64,000 nucleotides of DNA from Linnemannia schmuckeri (taxonomy: Eukaryota; Mortierellomycota; Mortierellomycetes; Mortierellales; Mortierellaceae), in assembly GCA_029449235.1 (NCBI GenBank), contig JANATG010000002.1:4030001-4094000 (forward strand), given 5' to 3'. Both the position numbers and the translations under genes were made by a program. How positions within the stretch are numbered: position 1 is the stretch's first letter; each line of letters starts with the position of its first letter. The notes under the pieces were generated by a model, which was not told where the DNA came from, ran no database searches, and saw nothing but the letters and a program-made list of their open reading frames with translations. Below, one piece after another: positions 36,333-46,980 of the stretch.

Positions 36333-39300
36333 TGCGGTAAAAAAGCAGCTGGCCGTACCAGCTGCAATGACATTGCAGTTGATGCATGAAAGGGATAGGG
36401 AAAGGGATAGAGAAGTGTACTAAAAACAAGAGCTTGATGATGGAAATTGCAGAACCAACATCAAAACAACCAAGAAAGTGAGGGAAAGGCACAGTCAAAA
36501 CAAGGAAGAAAACGAAGGTCGAGCAGGGAAAAGAGGAAAGGCGGCGTCCCGATAGAGCGATCCCATCCAAAAAAAAATGTTAACCCGGGAATAGTGAGTA
36601 GCGAAAAGGGCGGTCAGAAAATAAGAAAAACAACAAAGGTTGTTTGTCCCCTTCCATACCGGAACAGTTGAGCACACACAAATAGCAGCAAGGGCGGGGT
36701 ATCAATGACTGACAGTCGGTTGGGCGTCTTGTGACATGGATGGTTCGGTCGTCTTTGTGACACACACCTGAATAACTGGCAAAAAAGATTTGACTTTCTT
36801 GCTCGAAGAGTAGAAATATCGAGGAAGTTGAAAGCTGGAGTTTGATTACGACCTCTTTCTCCGTTGTCTATTCTGTCCGCCTTTGAGTTCAAAAGTCGTG
36901 ATGAAATGTGTCTGCATAGAACAAAGTAAAAACCGATGCGTCTTGGTTAGATAGATGTAAGAAGAGCACACGCACACACGTTAGAAAGTGTACGTCGATC
37001 ATTGCCCGATTACAGCCAATAACTTTTGATCCACAACAACCAATGGTAATGACCCACTGACTCCGCACTACAGCCACGCAAATGCTATCTGCAATAGGCA
37101 TTATGAAATATATATGGCCACAGAAGTGGATTCGAGATCCGCTTTTTTTTCTGCGCGGCTGTCCGAATAATTTGCTTAAAGCGGGACGGGAGACGAAAAA
37201 AAAAAAAAAAAAAAGTTCCGACAATGCCGACGAGCGGGCCCAGTCATGGTCGAAGTGAGACAAAATACCCAAATATGTCACATCGATAGAAACGCGACGC
37301 GTCCCAGGATCTCCGCTAATATCTCTGCAGTAGTAACGGGCTGGTATCTCTGATCAACGGGGGCGGAGGGGCGAAAGGAGGCTGGGTTGTCGTGTGGATA
37401 GGAATAGGAAGAGAGTGAAAAGAGCCAAAGCGGAGTATATGCAAGAAAAAAAAGAGTGACAACGCTGTGCATGACCGGACCCCTCACTGTCCCTCCATGC
37501 AACAACAGCTGCTGCTGCAGCTTTTGATCTCTTTCTCCTTCATCTTTTCTTTCCCCAAGCAATACTCAAACAGCTTTGCATGTGTGTGCTTTTTTGCCTT
37601 CTTGTTCGCACCTCTTGCAACGGTCTTATCGTTAAACAGCTACCCCAAAATGTCTACAGGGGAGAAAAGGTAGCTGCATAGCAGCTCGCAGTAGAAAGAG
37701 TATGAGAGAGGGATGGAAGGAGTATTACTGAGTTGAAAGAAAGTTGCGCTGTGAGAAACAAAAAGGGGGCAGCGAGATGGTACAGTCGCGTATCGGTACA
37801 CGCAACGAAAAAGAGTTTTCTTTGTCATTATTTTTTTTCGGTGTCCTTGTTTAACGCTTTGCCGTTGTTTGCTGTTGTTGTCATAGTACATTTGCCAACA
37901 TATTTCTTCGATTGATGAAAACAACAACAAAAAACACACACTACTGAGCTTCCATTGAGATGCCATGCCATGGTTGTACTCTACCTCCGAACAAGGACAG
38001 CAAGGTGTGTATGTGTACGCTCGTAACACCCCTATGATTGTATTTGTCCGATGAAGGGAGGAGTCGAGTTGTCAAGCACAAAGGACAATAAAACAAAATA
38101 ATACAACCCACACAAACAAATAAAAAAAAACCTTCACTGGCAACAAACAAACACGCAGCCCGCTTAATACAATTCATGATGTGAACAACAACAATAACAA
38201 CAACAACAGCAAAACAATAAAATACCGGGAGACAGCAACGATTTCTTCTACTTTAGTTCATGGTAACAACAATAAGACGATCATTCACCTTGACTCTTGT
38301 TTGTCTCTTCGCACCGTTATTGTGTATGTGTGCAGCGAATTGTTTTCAAACCAAATTATAACAATATAGGCTAAGGATCGCAACGGAAGGATAAGGGAAT
38401 AAGGGTGGCAGGGGTAATGGAAACCCGTGGATAGAAACAAAATATGCGTCTTGTAACCAGGAGAAGGAATGAGTGGAGAAGCAAAGCTACAAAAAGAGAA
38501 ACAACAAGAGCACAGGCGACAAAGAGGGAAGAGCACAATTGGTGCAAAAGTGTGGGGTTTTCGGTCGTAGAATAAAAGAGTTGACCTACCTCGCGTTATT
38601 TTCTTTGCTTTAGTTCCCTTGCAGAAGCGATGTAGGAGGGAAAGGAATGAAGGAAGCCGTTTTAAGTCGAGAGAATGAGTTGCACGATGATTCAGATGAA
38701 AGGAATGAGCTCCATCGGAATGACCCTGGAATGAGAAAAAAGGCAAGAAGAAGTGAGATGGTGAGTAGCGGAATAGAGAGTGAAAAATAAAATACGGGAG
38801 GTAAAGAGAAGGAGAAGAAAAAAGTTGTCAAGAAGAATAAAAATCTGAGGCATCGGGCATGAGGTCTTCGAGTCAGGTACCCAGGGTGAATTAAACCAGA
38901 GTGACGGACCTTTGAGTGACAGGGGGATGATACGATAATAGGTCGAAGAGAGAGACAGCGGTGGCGGAGGTAGAGAAAGAAGAGGAAAAGAGGGAGAGGA
39001 TGAAGAGAAGAGGGGTGCGGGTGTCAGTGGGCAATTGACAGTGGGACAGGGAAGAGAGAAGGGGAGGAATAACCGAGGAAGAAGTGAAAAAGTGAAAGGA
39101 AGAAAGAAGGTATTATGAATGGCGATTTCACTCAACTTCATTTTTTTTCATTCATCTAACAATCTTCCACGCAAACCCTCGCAGAGTTTTATACATTGAT
39201 TGATTCCGACCATTCACTTTTCAATTGCGTCGTTCTTCGTTTGCCTTTTTTTGCTCGATTTGTTGTTGTTGTTGCTGCTGCTGCTGTTGTTATTGCTGTT

Positions 39301-40574
39301 GTTGTTTACTTTCTCGCTTTGTTTTTTGCTTGCTCGGAGGAATACCACTCTCCGCGAATGAAAACTCACTCCAAAACAACTTAGCCTCTTTCAACGCATT
39401 TCCCTTCTGACTACAACCCACTTTCAGGCAAGGACTTTGGAAGCGCCATGCTCAACCATGTTTTTTCCTTCCTTATTTTTTGCTTCGTTTTCTTTAAGAG
39501 CCTTCTTTTCCTTTCCAATTAGGATTGTGGGTTGTGTGGGGAAAAACGAAAAAGGAGTGTTAACGCCTTCGCAATGCATTCATCTTTCGATCTCAGAGTG
39601 CCCGCGTTTTCCTTTAACTAAAAACCTCGTTTTCTCTCTGCGGAGAGTGGGGACCGAGCAAAGCTGCTCGGACACCCCTTTTAGATGAGAAGAGGGGAAG
39701 AGGGAGAGGAGAGAGGAGGGGGAGGTAGTTCGTCTCCTTTTTTCTTTTTCAAAGTTGGTTACACAAGAAAACAAAGTTGAACCATGAAAAAGAAGAAATG
39801 ACCATGGACTTGTCAATAGGGGGGAAGAGAAGAGAGAAGAAAGCAAAGAAAAGAAAAGGCGAGAGTGACGGGAAAGGGAAAGAGGTGGATGATAGTGAGG
39901 GTGTTGGAAGTTGAAAGCTCGATTGAGTTGAAATAGTAGTACCATAGAAAACTGAAAAACAAAAAATCAAAGAACAAATGAGACGGACAGTTTGCAGTAC
40001 TTTGCTAAACAAAACCTATAAAATGCCCCGATGATCGTCGTCGACCCTTGGCTGTTGATTCTGCTACTGCTGTCGTTGCAAAAGATGAAAAAAACCTGCG
40101 AATAATTACCCGCGTCATCTAACGAATGGAGTGGGTAGCAAGTAATCCACTCGTGGTAAATAAGGAAAAAAAGAGCGATGAAAAAGACAAAGAGCAGGGA
40201 GGGTGAGTGCAGAAGTAGGGGAACAGGGCTCATTTTTCTGTTCATCCATGCCACATTCTTCTCCCTTTTATTTTCTCGTTGTCACTTTCTATGTATTCTT
40301 TCTTTTCTTTTTTATTTTGCCACTGCCTGTCTGACCTGGCCTTTTTTCCCTGTTCATTTTGGGTCGTCGATGGTAGTACACGATGACCAACAAGGAAAAG
40401 AAAAAAAAGTAAAGAGCAACTGTGGTGGTGGTGTGTGGCTGTCGTCTATTTACAACCCCTGTCCTGCCCTCCCATGAGCTACACTTGCGTAGTTGAGTGC
40501 ATCAGAAGAGAGAAGGGGTCCGAGGGTCGGTCTGGACCAACCCATGGATGCAACTCTCCCACTCCCCCCTTTTT

Positions 40575-40617
40575 GATGCGGCAGGCACACGCGCTAAGGA
40601 ATTCGGCGCGCCGCATC
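40575..40617. repeat. Perfect inverted repeat with internal palindrome, upstream of KRR1
   Basis: GATGCGGC at 40575-40582 is matched by GCCGCATC at 40610-40617, an 8-bp perfect stem around a 27-base loop. The right arm overlaps the palindrome GGCGCGCC. It lies 170 bases before the KRR1 start, in otherwise AT-rich promoter DNA. It may be a protein-binding site or a hairpin; this is inference. Confidence 0.5.
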
Positions 40618-40787
40618 GGGTGACTGCTTGAGTAGGAATTCTAAGCCACCGCCCCTTCAAACAAACAACAATTTTTTCTTTTTTTTTGACTTGTCCTTTG
40701 TGTTTGTGACCTTGCGCCCATCTCGTCGTCCACTTTTTTTTAGTTGCCACCACTTTCCACTACCTCTCACAATCAACAACACATATC

Positions 40788-42330
40788 ATGTCTGCTGAAG
40801 AGGCAAACACCATTCAGGACGAGGCACCCGTCGAGGTCCCCCAGAAGAAGGGCAAGCAGGGAAAATATCGCCGTGACAAACGTAAGAGCCTTTCCTTCCC
40901 CTTCATTCGTCATGCCACACATTCATCCTGCTCTTTTGATGACTGCTTCGTTCGTTACTGGACCTGGCTTCATCCATGGATGCATCACTCATCAACTTGG
41001 CGGCCGTTTTGTTAACCTTACTCACTCATTTCACTTTTTTTCCCTTCTACCGAAAATAGCCTGGGATACGGATGATATTGACCACTGGAAGGTGGAAGAG
41101 TTCAAGCCTGAGTATAACCCCGCACCATTCACAGAAGAATCGTCCTTTGCAACACTCTTTCCCAAATACAGAGAGAACTATCTGAAGGAGGTTTGGGGAC
41201 ATGTCACCCGTGCGCTAGACAAGGTCGGCGTAGCGTGTGTTCTGGATTTGGTTGAGGGTTCTATGACCGTCAAGACTACCCGCAAGACCTATGATCCTTA
41301 TATGATTCTCAAGGCTAGAGATCTTATTAAGCTTCTTGCCCGTAGTGTTCCCTTGCCTCAGGTATGATATTTCCTGTCTTTTTTTTTTTTTCTTTCATGG
41401 GGCTTTGTTTGACTTGAATAACAAAAAGGAGATCAAATACTCGGATACTAACCAGCTGCTTTTATGCCTTTTCCTTTATAACAATTTTTCGGCCACGACT
41501 ACATTTTCCGTCATCTACCATGCAACCACTTTACCAAAAATCTCAACTATTACGACGCAACGCACTAACATGGACACATAATAACAGGCGTTGAAGATTC
41601 TGGAGGACGGGATTGCGTCAGACATTGTGAAGATCGGAAATATTGTGCGCAACAAAGAGCGGTTCGTGAAGCGTCGTCAGCGTCTGTTGGGACCCAATGG
41701 ATCGACATTGAAGGCCATGGAGTTATTGACACAGTGTTACATCATGGTCCAAGGAAACACCGTCTCGGCCATGGGACCCTATAAGGGTCTGAAGGAAGTC
41801 CGCCGAATCATCATTGACTGCATGAACAACATCCACCCGATCTACCATATCAAGGAACTGATGATCAAGCGTGAGCTGGCCAAGGACCCCAAGTTGGCAG
41901 AGGAGAACTGGGAACGGTTCTTGCCTCACTTCAAGAAGAAGAATACCAAGCCACAGAAGAAGAAGGTCTCGAAGAAGGATAAGAAGGATTACACGCCTTT
42001 CCCACCAGCACAGACACCCAGCAAGATCGATCTGCAGTTGGAGTCGGGCGAGTACTTTATGAAACCCAAGGAGAAGGAGGCTCGTGCCATGGAGCGGAAG
42101 AAGGTATTTTGGAGATTCTTTTTGTTTTAGACATCAGGTGTCATTTTTTTTGGTCTTTCTGTGATTGCCTGACCCACTGACATGTATATTCTCAATGACC
42201 ATGTGCGAAATAGGAGGAACAAAAGGAGAACAGTCTTAAGAGACAAGCAGAGCGCGAGCTGGCATATGTGCCACCTGTCGAGGACGCACCAAAGAAGAAG
42301 AAGAAGAAGTCATCGTCATCAGACGAGTAA
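40788..42330 (+). CDS. KRR1: KRR1, KH-domain SSU processome component
   Basis: Nucleolar RNA-binding protein required for 40S subunit assembly. Exons are 40788-40881, 41060-41361, 41588-42103 and 42214-42330, giving 342 residues, the usual size. After a short acidic/basic N-terminus come the family segments KPWDTDDIDHWKVEEFKPE and SSFATLFPKYRENYLKEVW. A first divergent KH fold is followed by the second KH domain with KRRQRLLGPNGSTLKAMELL and the segment KGLKEVRRIIIDCMNNIHPI. Then NWERFLPHFKKKN and a Lys-rich tail ending KKKKKKSSSSDE. The start ATG is the first after a CT-rich leader and gives the full-length N-terminus. It is convergent with the membrane-protein gene, 506 bases away. UTP18, which works in the same complex, is about 17 kb to the left. 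Confidence 0.95.
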
Positions 42331-42836
42331 CACTGTCAACAGTGTAACCCATTCACCTAGCACAACTTACGCACTTGCATCTACCATTAAAACTCCAAAC
42401 AGAAAGTCAGAACATCAAAAAAAAAGGCATTTCGATATATTGCACTGCATATGAGCACTTTTGTCTTCCGTTTTTTTTTTACTTGTCCATGTTTTATTAT
42501 TGCTCTTGTAGGAAGTGAGCAAACGGCCAAAAATGATAGAGAGTGAAGGCAGGTATGCAGATGTAGGCGTGAAGAGGACAGATGATCGGAAATAGTTGAC
42601 ATGCATTGCGCATTTCATTTATATCGTTGATTCGTTGGCTCGTACGGTCGGGTATTTTGACTGTTGGAGAATCAATTGTCGCAGAAGAAATTAAGTAATA
42701 GAAAAGATGAGGTTGGTAGGGGAGAAAGACGTTTTTTTTTTGTTTCGGATATTTTTGCGTGGTTGGTAATAAAGGACATCAGGAATAAAAAATTATGGTA
42801 GGAAGAAAAAAAGGGGGAGAAAGAAAGGAAAAGAAA
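42331..42836. other. Convergent 3' region between KRR1 and the membrane-protein gene
   Basis: 506 bases between two stop codons on opposite strands. AT-rich with short A and T runs, consistent with back-to-back 3' UTRs and polyadenylation regions. No gene. Confidence 0.6.
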
Positions 42837-44620
42837 CTATGACCAGTCCTCACGGCGCAAGGTCCGCAAACTCTTGTTGGGGTTCAAGTTGGATCCACCA
42901 CCTTCCATCGAAGGGCGGTCCGAGACCGAAGGTCGTCCAGAACCAGGCAAGTCGTTCGCATAACTCTGTGCACCGTCACCAGAAGAACGGCCAGGAGAAT
43001 GTCTAGCCATTTCAAAGCTTCGCATCTCTGCCCTGCTCATCAACCTAGGACTTCCGTTCGCGCCAACAGAAGTAGGAGGAGGGCTAGCAGCGCGCGTAGG
43101 TTCTGCCGCGGCCGTCGCGTTGGCGTTGGCAGAGCGAGGTGATGTAGGGGCGGTGGGAGAACCGCCATCCTGTCCAAAGAGATCACCACCTCTCAACTGC
43201 TGCAGACGAGGGGATTCAGGCAAGGCCTGAGGGTTATGGCCACGGAACTTGCTGCGGGGGCTAGAAGAGTCGACGGCAGTATCTGAGTCGTACTGGGTGA
43301 TCGAGTTCTTCTCGTAAGTCATGCCACTTGATGATAATGGTGGCTGCAGCTCCATTTCGTCCTGGTATTGTTGCTGCTGTTGTTGGTATTGCTTCTCAGT
43401 AGTCGGGTTGGCAATCCACAGACCCTTGGGTCCAATATATCCACCCGCAGCGGCGTTCTGGTGAACCCATCCATTGTTGGCTCCAGCAAGCTGTTGACTA
43501 TACAAGTCATCCTCATAGTACCCCGTAGCGCCGCCGGAGGGGTGAATCAAGTCATTTCCATTTCTGTAGACAATCTCGGGCAGGTTCTGCTCATATCCCT
43601 GTCTATTTCGGGCCGACATTGCATTGGCGGTCGAGTAGGCCATGGAATCTTCCTGGAAGATGGAAGGGTTCTGGTGGTAGGCGGGGTGAGGGTTTCCGTA
43701 GGCATCGTATCCAGTGTCGTCATAGCCCTGATGACTACCATATCCCTGACCTGCTCCGACTTGGCTGTCGTAGTCGTATCCATCATCATTATAGGTGTCG
43801 ATATTGTTGGAAGGGAGTGGGGATGTGGGGAGCACGCTAGCACGGTAACGCTGTTGGCTCTGACGAGCGCGTGAAGAAGTCGCCGCGCTGCCGGCGCCAC
43901 CCGCATTCATGCCCTCGAGGACATCAAAGGTCAGATCGCGGTTGTTGCGTCTCTTGCGTCGGAGACAGATGATGGCGGTAGCAATGATGATGATCAGGGC
44001 GGCGGCACCTGCAACAGCGCCGACAATGACAGGGAGGTTGGATGAGGACGAGTTGGTAGTGCCGGGGGAGGTGGGGACGACAACGGAGCTGCTGGTTGTA
44101 GTGCTGGCGTTGGTATTGTTGGTTGTTTTCGTTGGGTTGGGTGTTGTCACTGGAGGAGGGGTTGGGGACGGCGTGGTGGAGGTGCTGATAGTTGGGATGG
44201 TGGTGGTGTCGATGGTCGGAATGGTAGTTGTTGGCGACGTTGTTATTATGGTTGTTGTCGTTGTTGTTGTTGTGGTTGTTGTGGTTGTCGATGTACTAGA
44301 TGACGTTGATGCTGTCGTTGGTTCCCCTGTCGGCGTTGGTGGTTCCTACATATACGTTTGTTATAGAATAAAAAACGATCGGAGTGTGAGAACAAGGGAA
44401 GGCGGATATTGAGGGAATGGGGAGAGACCGTTAGACGTGAGACATATCAGTGCCAATCAATGATAAATAAACCACAGTTGGTATTCTCTTCTTTGCCAGA
44501 GAGAGTGACACGACAACGTACAACAACAACTTGTCCATGAACAACACCGACGGCGGCCATGAACGAGATGGAGGTGGCCCACACTCGGATCTTGTTGCCG
44601 GTAGTGGGGGAGGTCATCAT
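42837..44620 (-). CDS. Single-pass membrane protein with Thr-rich mucin-like ectodomain
   Basis: Exons on minus are 44620-44522 and 44345-42837 (535 residues). The first exon encodes a likely signal peptide (VWATSISFMAAVGVVHG, cleavage before Gln about 30). The ectodomain (about residues 34-125) is almost wholly Thr/Ser/Pro, with a run of about 13 Thr, suited to O-mannosylation. One TM segment follows, LPVIVGAVAGAAALIIIIA, then a stop-transfer RRKRR and a cytosolic tail of about 365 residues rich in Tyr, Gly, Gln, Ser and Pro. The layout resembles fungal cell-surface sensors of the Mid2/Wsc or Skg6/Axl2 type, but no WSC or cadherin-like domain is present, so this is only an analogy. The tail holds several YDD/GYD motifs and an SPR-type Ser/Pro region, plausible phosphorylation sites. 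The start exon was found from signal-peptide character and splice phase. Confidence 0.75.
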
Positions 44621-46980
44621 AACTGTGGTCTTATTGTTGTTCTGCAGTCAGCAACACAAAGTCGAAAGGAGGGAGACAAGTTGGGCTGTAGTGGTTGTTG
44701 GATTGTCTTCCGTCGGTTGCAAAGGCAGGCTTTAGCAGCTGAAGGGAAGAGTTAAGCAGACGAAGAAAAGGGAGGAGAAGGGAGGAGAAGGGAGGAGAGA
44801 AGAGGAGAGGAGAGATGATCGAGGAGGACGTGGAGGGTAGGAGGAAGAGGAAGGAGAGGAGGAGAAGAAAAAAGAAGGGAAGAGAGTGGAAGGGGGATGC
44901 AGGTGGAGAAGGGAGAGGATGCAACAAGGAGGAAGAGAGGAAAATAGAAAAGAGAAGGGAAAAGAAAAGGAGAAAGAGGAGAAGAGAAGAGAGAAGAGAG
45001 AGAAGAGAGAGAAAGAGATAAAAGAGAGAAAAGAAGGGAAAAAGAGAGCAAATAAAAAAAAAAAAAAAAAAAAAAAAGTGAGAGAGCGTAAAGAAGGTCG
45101 AGAATTAAAATCAAGGAGAAACCGGGCGGAGAGAAGAAAAAGGAAGAGGGAGAATACCCGCCTCATGTATGAACGAACTCAAAAGACGACAAAAGGACAG
45201 ATGAGCTGCAGGACTTAAGAGATCCCGCAAGGGTGTGTGAATTAGTATGGATGAATTAACGATGAACGATGAACGATGAACAGGCTGGCTATGGAAAACA
45301 GATACACATTATACTCTTGTCTTTCTCTCTTCTCTCCTTGTCCTCTCATCGTTTCGATGGCTACGATGTGGATTTTCAGACGACCTTAGCTCACCTTCTT
45401 CCTACTGTTCATTTCACTTCAATCCTCTAAAGATACAAAAAAAAAAAACTATCGTGTCCCACGCCACACTCGGTTGCCTTCATTCTTATTCTTTTCTTTT
45501 GGTTCGGATGTACGGACGGCGGACAGGGGTGTTCCGTCAATCATCCGGACACCATTCTCTCTCCCTTTTTCTCTCGCTCTTCCATCATTCCTCTAAAGGC
45601 AGACACTAGGCTACAACTTTCTTTCCTCTCGATCTCTATCTCGCTTGTCATTGACCTCATTCCCTTGGCCCTGGGTACCATTCATGAGCACATCACATTC
45701 AAATCATCCATATCTTAACTACTAGAGAGCCAATCGAGACATTGCACACAAGGAAAAGAAAAAGCTCTCAATTACAGAAGGGACACTGTCTGTTGTTGAA
45801 GCCTGTTGGTGCCCATTCCGTTCTTGTACCCTCAGGTCGTGCCGATATCGATCCCCTTTTGTGGATGTTCGATATTTTTGGTTGTCTCTGTTGATGTGTT
45901 TATTTTGCTTTCATGCTCACGCTCTCTTTCTGTCCCCCTCGCCCTGCCGTTCCTTGTTCAAAGGCCGCAAAAGTACAAAGAGTTTGTATCTGGACCTCTG
46001 GAAGCCTGCCAACCTTGAGAGCATCCCTTTCCCACCCACACTCACATTTCATACAGCTTTGCTATAGAAACACACTCCTCTTCCGCCACTTTCGTTTCAA
46101 CAGTTTCTACTCGTCTAGAAACCTTTCTCGAGTCATCTTATTGTCGTCAGTCTTTTCACCATTGACTTTTTCGGGACGAGTTGCACAAACAACAAAGTCT
46201 TTAAAAAGTTTTTGGCACAAAAGGGGGTCATAGTGGCATGATGGTGGCAAAGAAGTAGGGCGCAAAACAACACAAACACTAACAAAACTAACGGCACTAC
46301 CGCATCTGACCCCTTGTTAATCATTACTGTCCGCCCTCCTTGTCTTGTCTCGTCACGTCTCGTCTTGTCTTTTTTTTACTTACACTTATGTGTTTGTTCA
46401 TCAAGAAGAACGCTCTTTTTTTAGACTTTTTGTTTTCAGGAATTTCTAGCGTTGGTTGGTGGAGGGAAAAAACATTTGCTTTTTGCTACTGAACATCCTT
46501 CCCTTTGTTCCTCTGGCATGCGTAAGCGTGAGTTCATCTGTTTGTTCGCGCGTTTGTTGCAATGCGCTGGCACCTGCGTTGACGCTTCTGCGGCGTGAGT
46601 GTGGCGTGTGGTGTGCTGTGTGGGGAGTTGCAGCTGCGTGGTGTTGCATCTTCTTTTGTTTTTCCCCTTTTCTGTTTTGTTGCCCAAGGCGTAAGAAAAA
46701 AAATGGGACAGAGCACCTCTGACTCAACCTGTTGAAAGGTACATATGCATGTTTTTGATGGGCGCAAGACTGATGGTCTATTCTTGATGCATGCCACGTG
46801 CGGCACTTGTTTTTGTTCAAGAAGAGAGAGTCGAGGGAAGCGCTCATGCTCTAGCCAGTCGTCATGTGATCATATTCGTCCATGTCAATTGTTGATCAAA
46901 CGCGCCAGTTTTTCGAAGATAATGATCGACTTTTATTTATACAAAAACAGTGCAATTTTCTCATTGAACAAGAGACTCAA
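44621..46980. other. Intergenic region, 2.4 kb
   Basis: About 44750-45110 is purine-rich on plus, the CT-rich leader or promoter of the membrane-protein gene, and includes an A22-type run near 45055. A short CGATGAA triple repeat lies near 45260. The rest shows short open frames only; none is recognisable. Confidence 0.6.

Larger units (their letters stand above)
33419..40787. other. Long gene-poor region, 7.4 kb, between forkhead and KRR1 genes
   Basis: No gene can be supported. About 33640-33960 is nearly pure purine on plus, which is the CT-rich leader of the forkhead gene. Similar strand-biased tracts occur at about 35830-36160, 38700-39110 and 39670-39900, each leader-like on the minus strand. 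Simple repeats include AAC-rich stretches at about 34640-34695 and 38182-38220, a mixed TTG/TGC repeat at about 39260-39310, an A39 run, and a GTATCGTCTC repeat at about 35130-35160. The open frames reported over the purine tracts are low-complexity artefacts. Confidence 0.6.

Noticed and set aside
40575..40617. The hairpin as a tRNA or small RNA gene
   Set aside because: No A or B box, no cloverleaf, only one stem.
44732..45218. Open frames of 110-144 codons at 44.7-45.2 kb
   Set aside because: Same cause: GA-rich tract ahead of the membrane-protein gene. Not coding.
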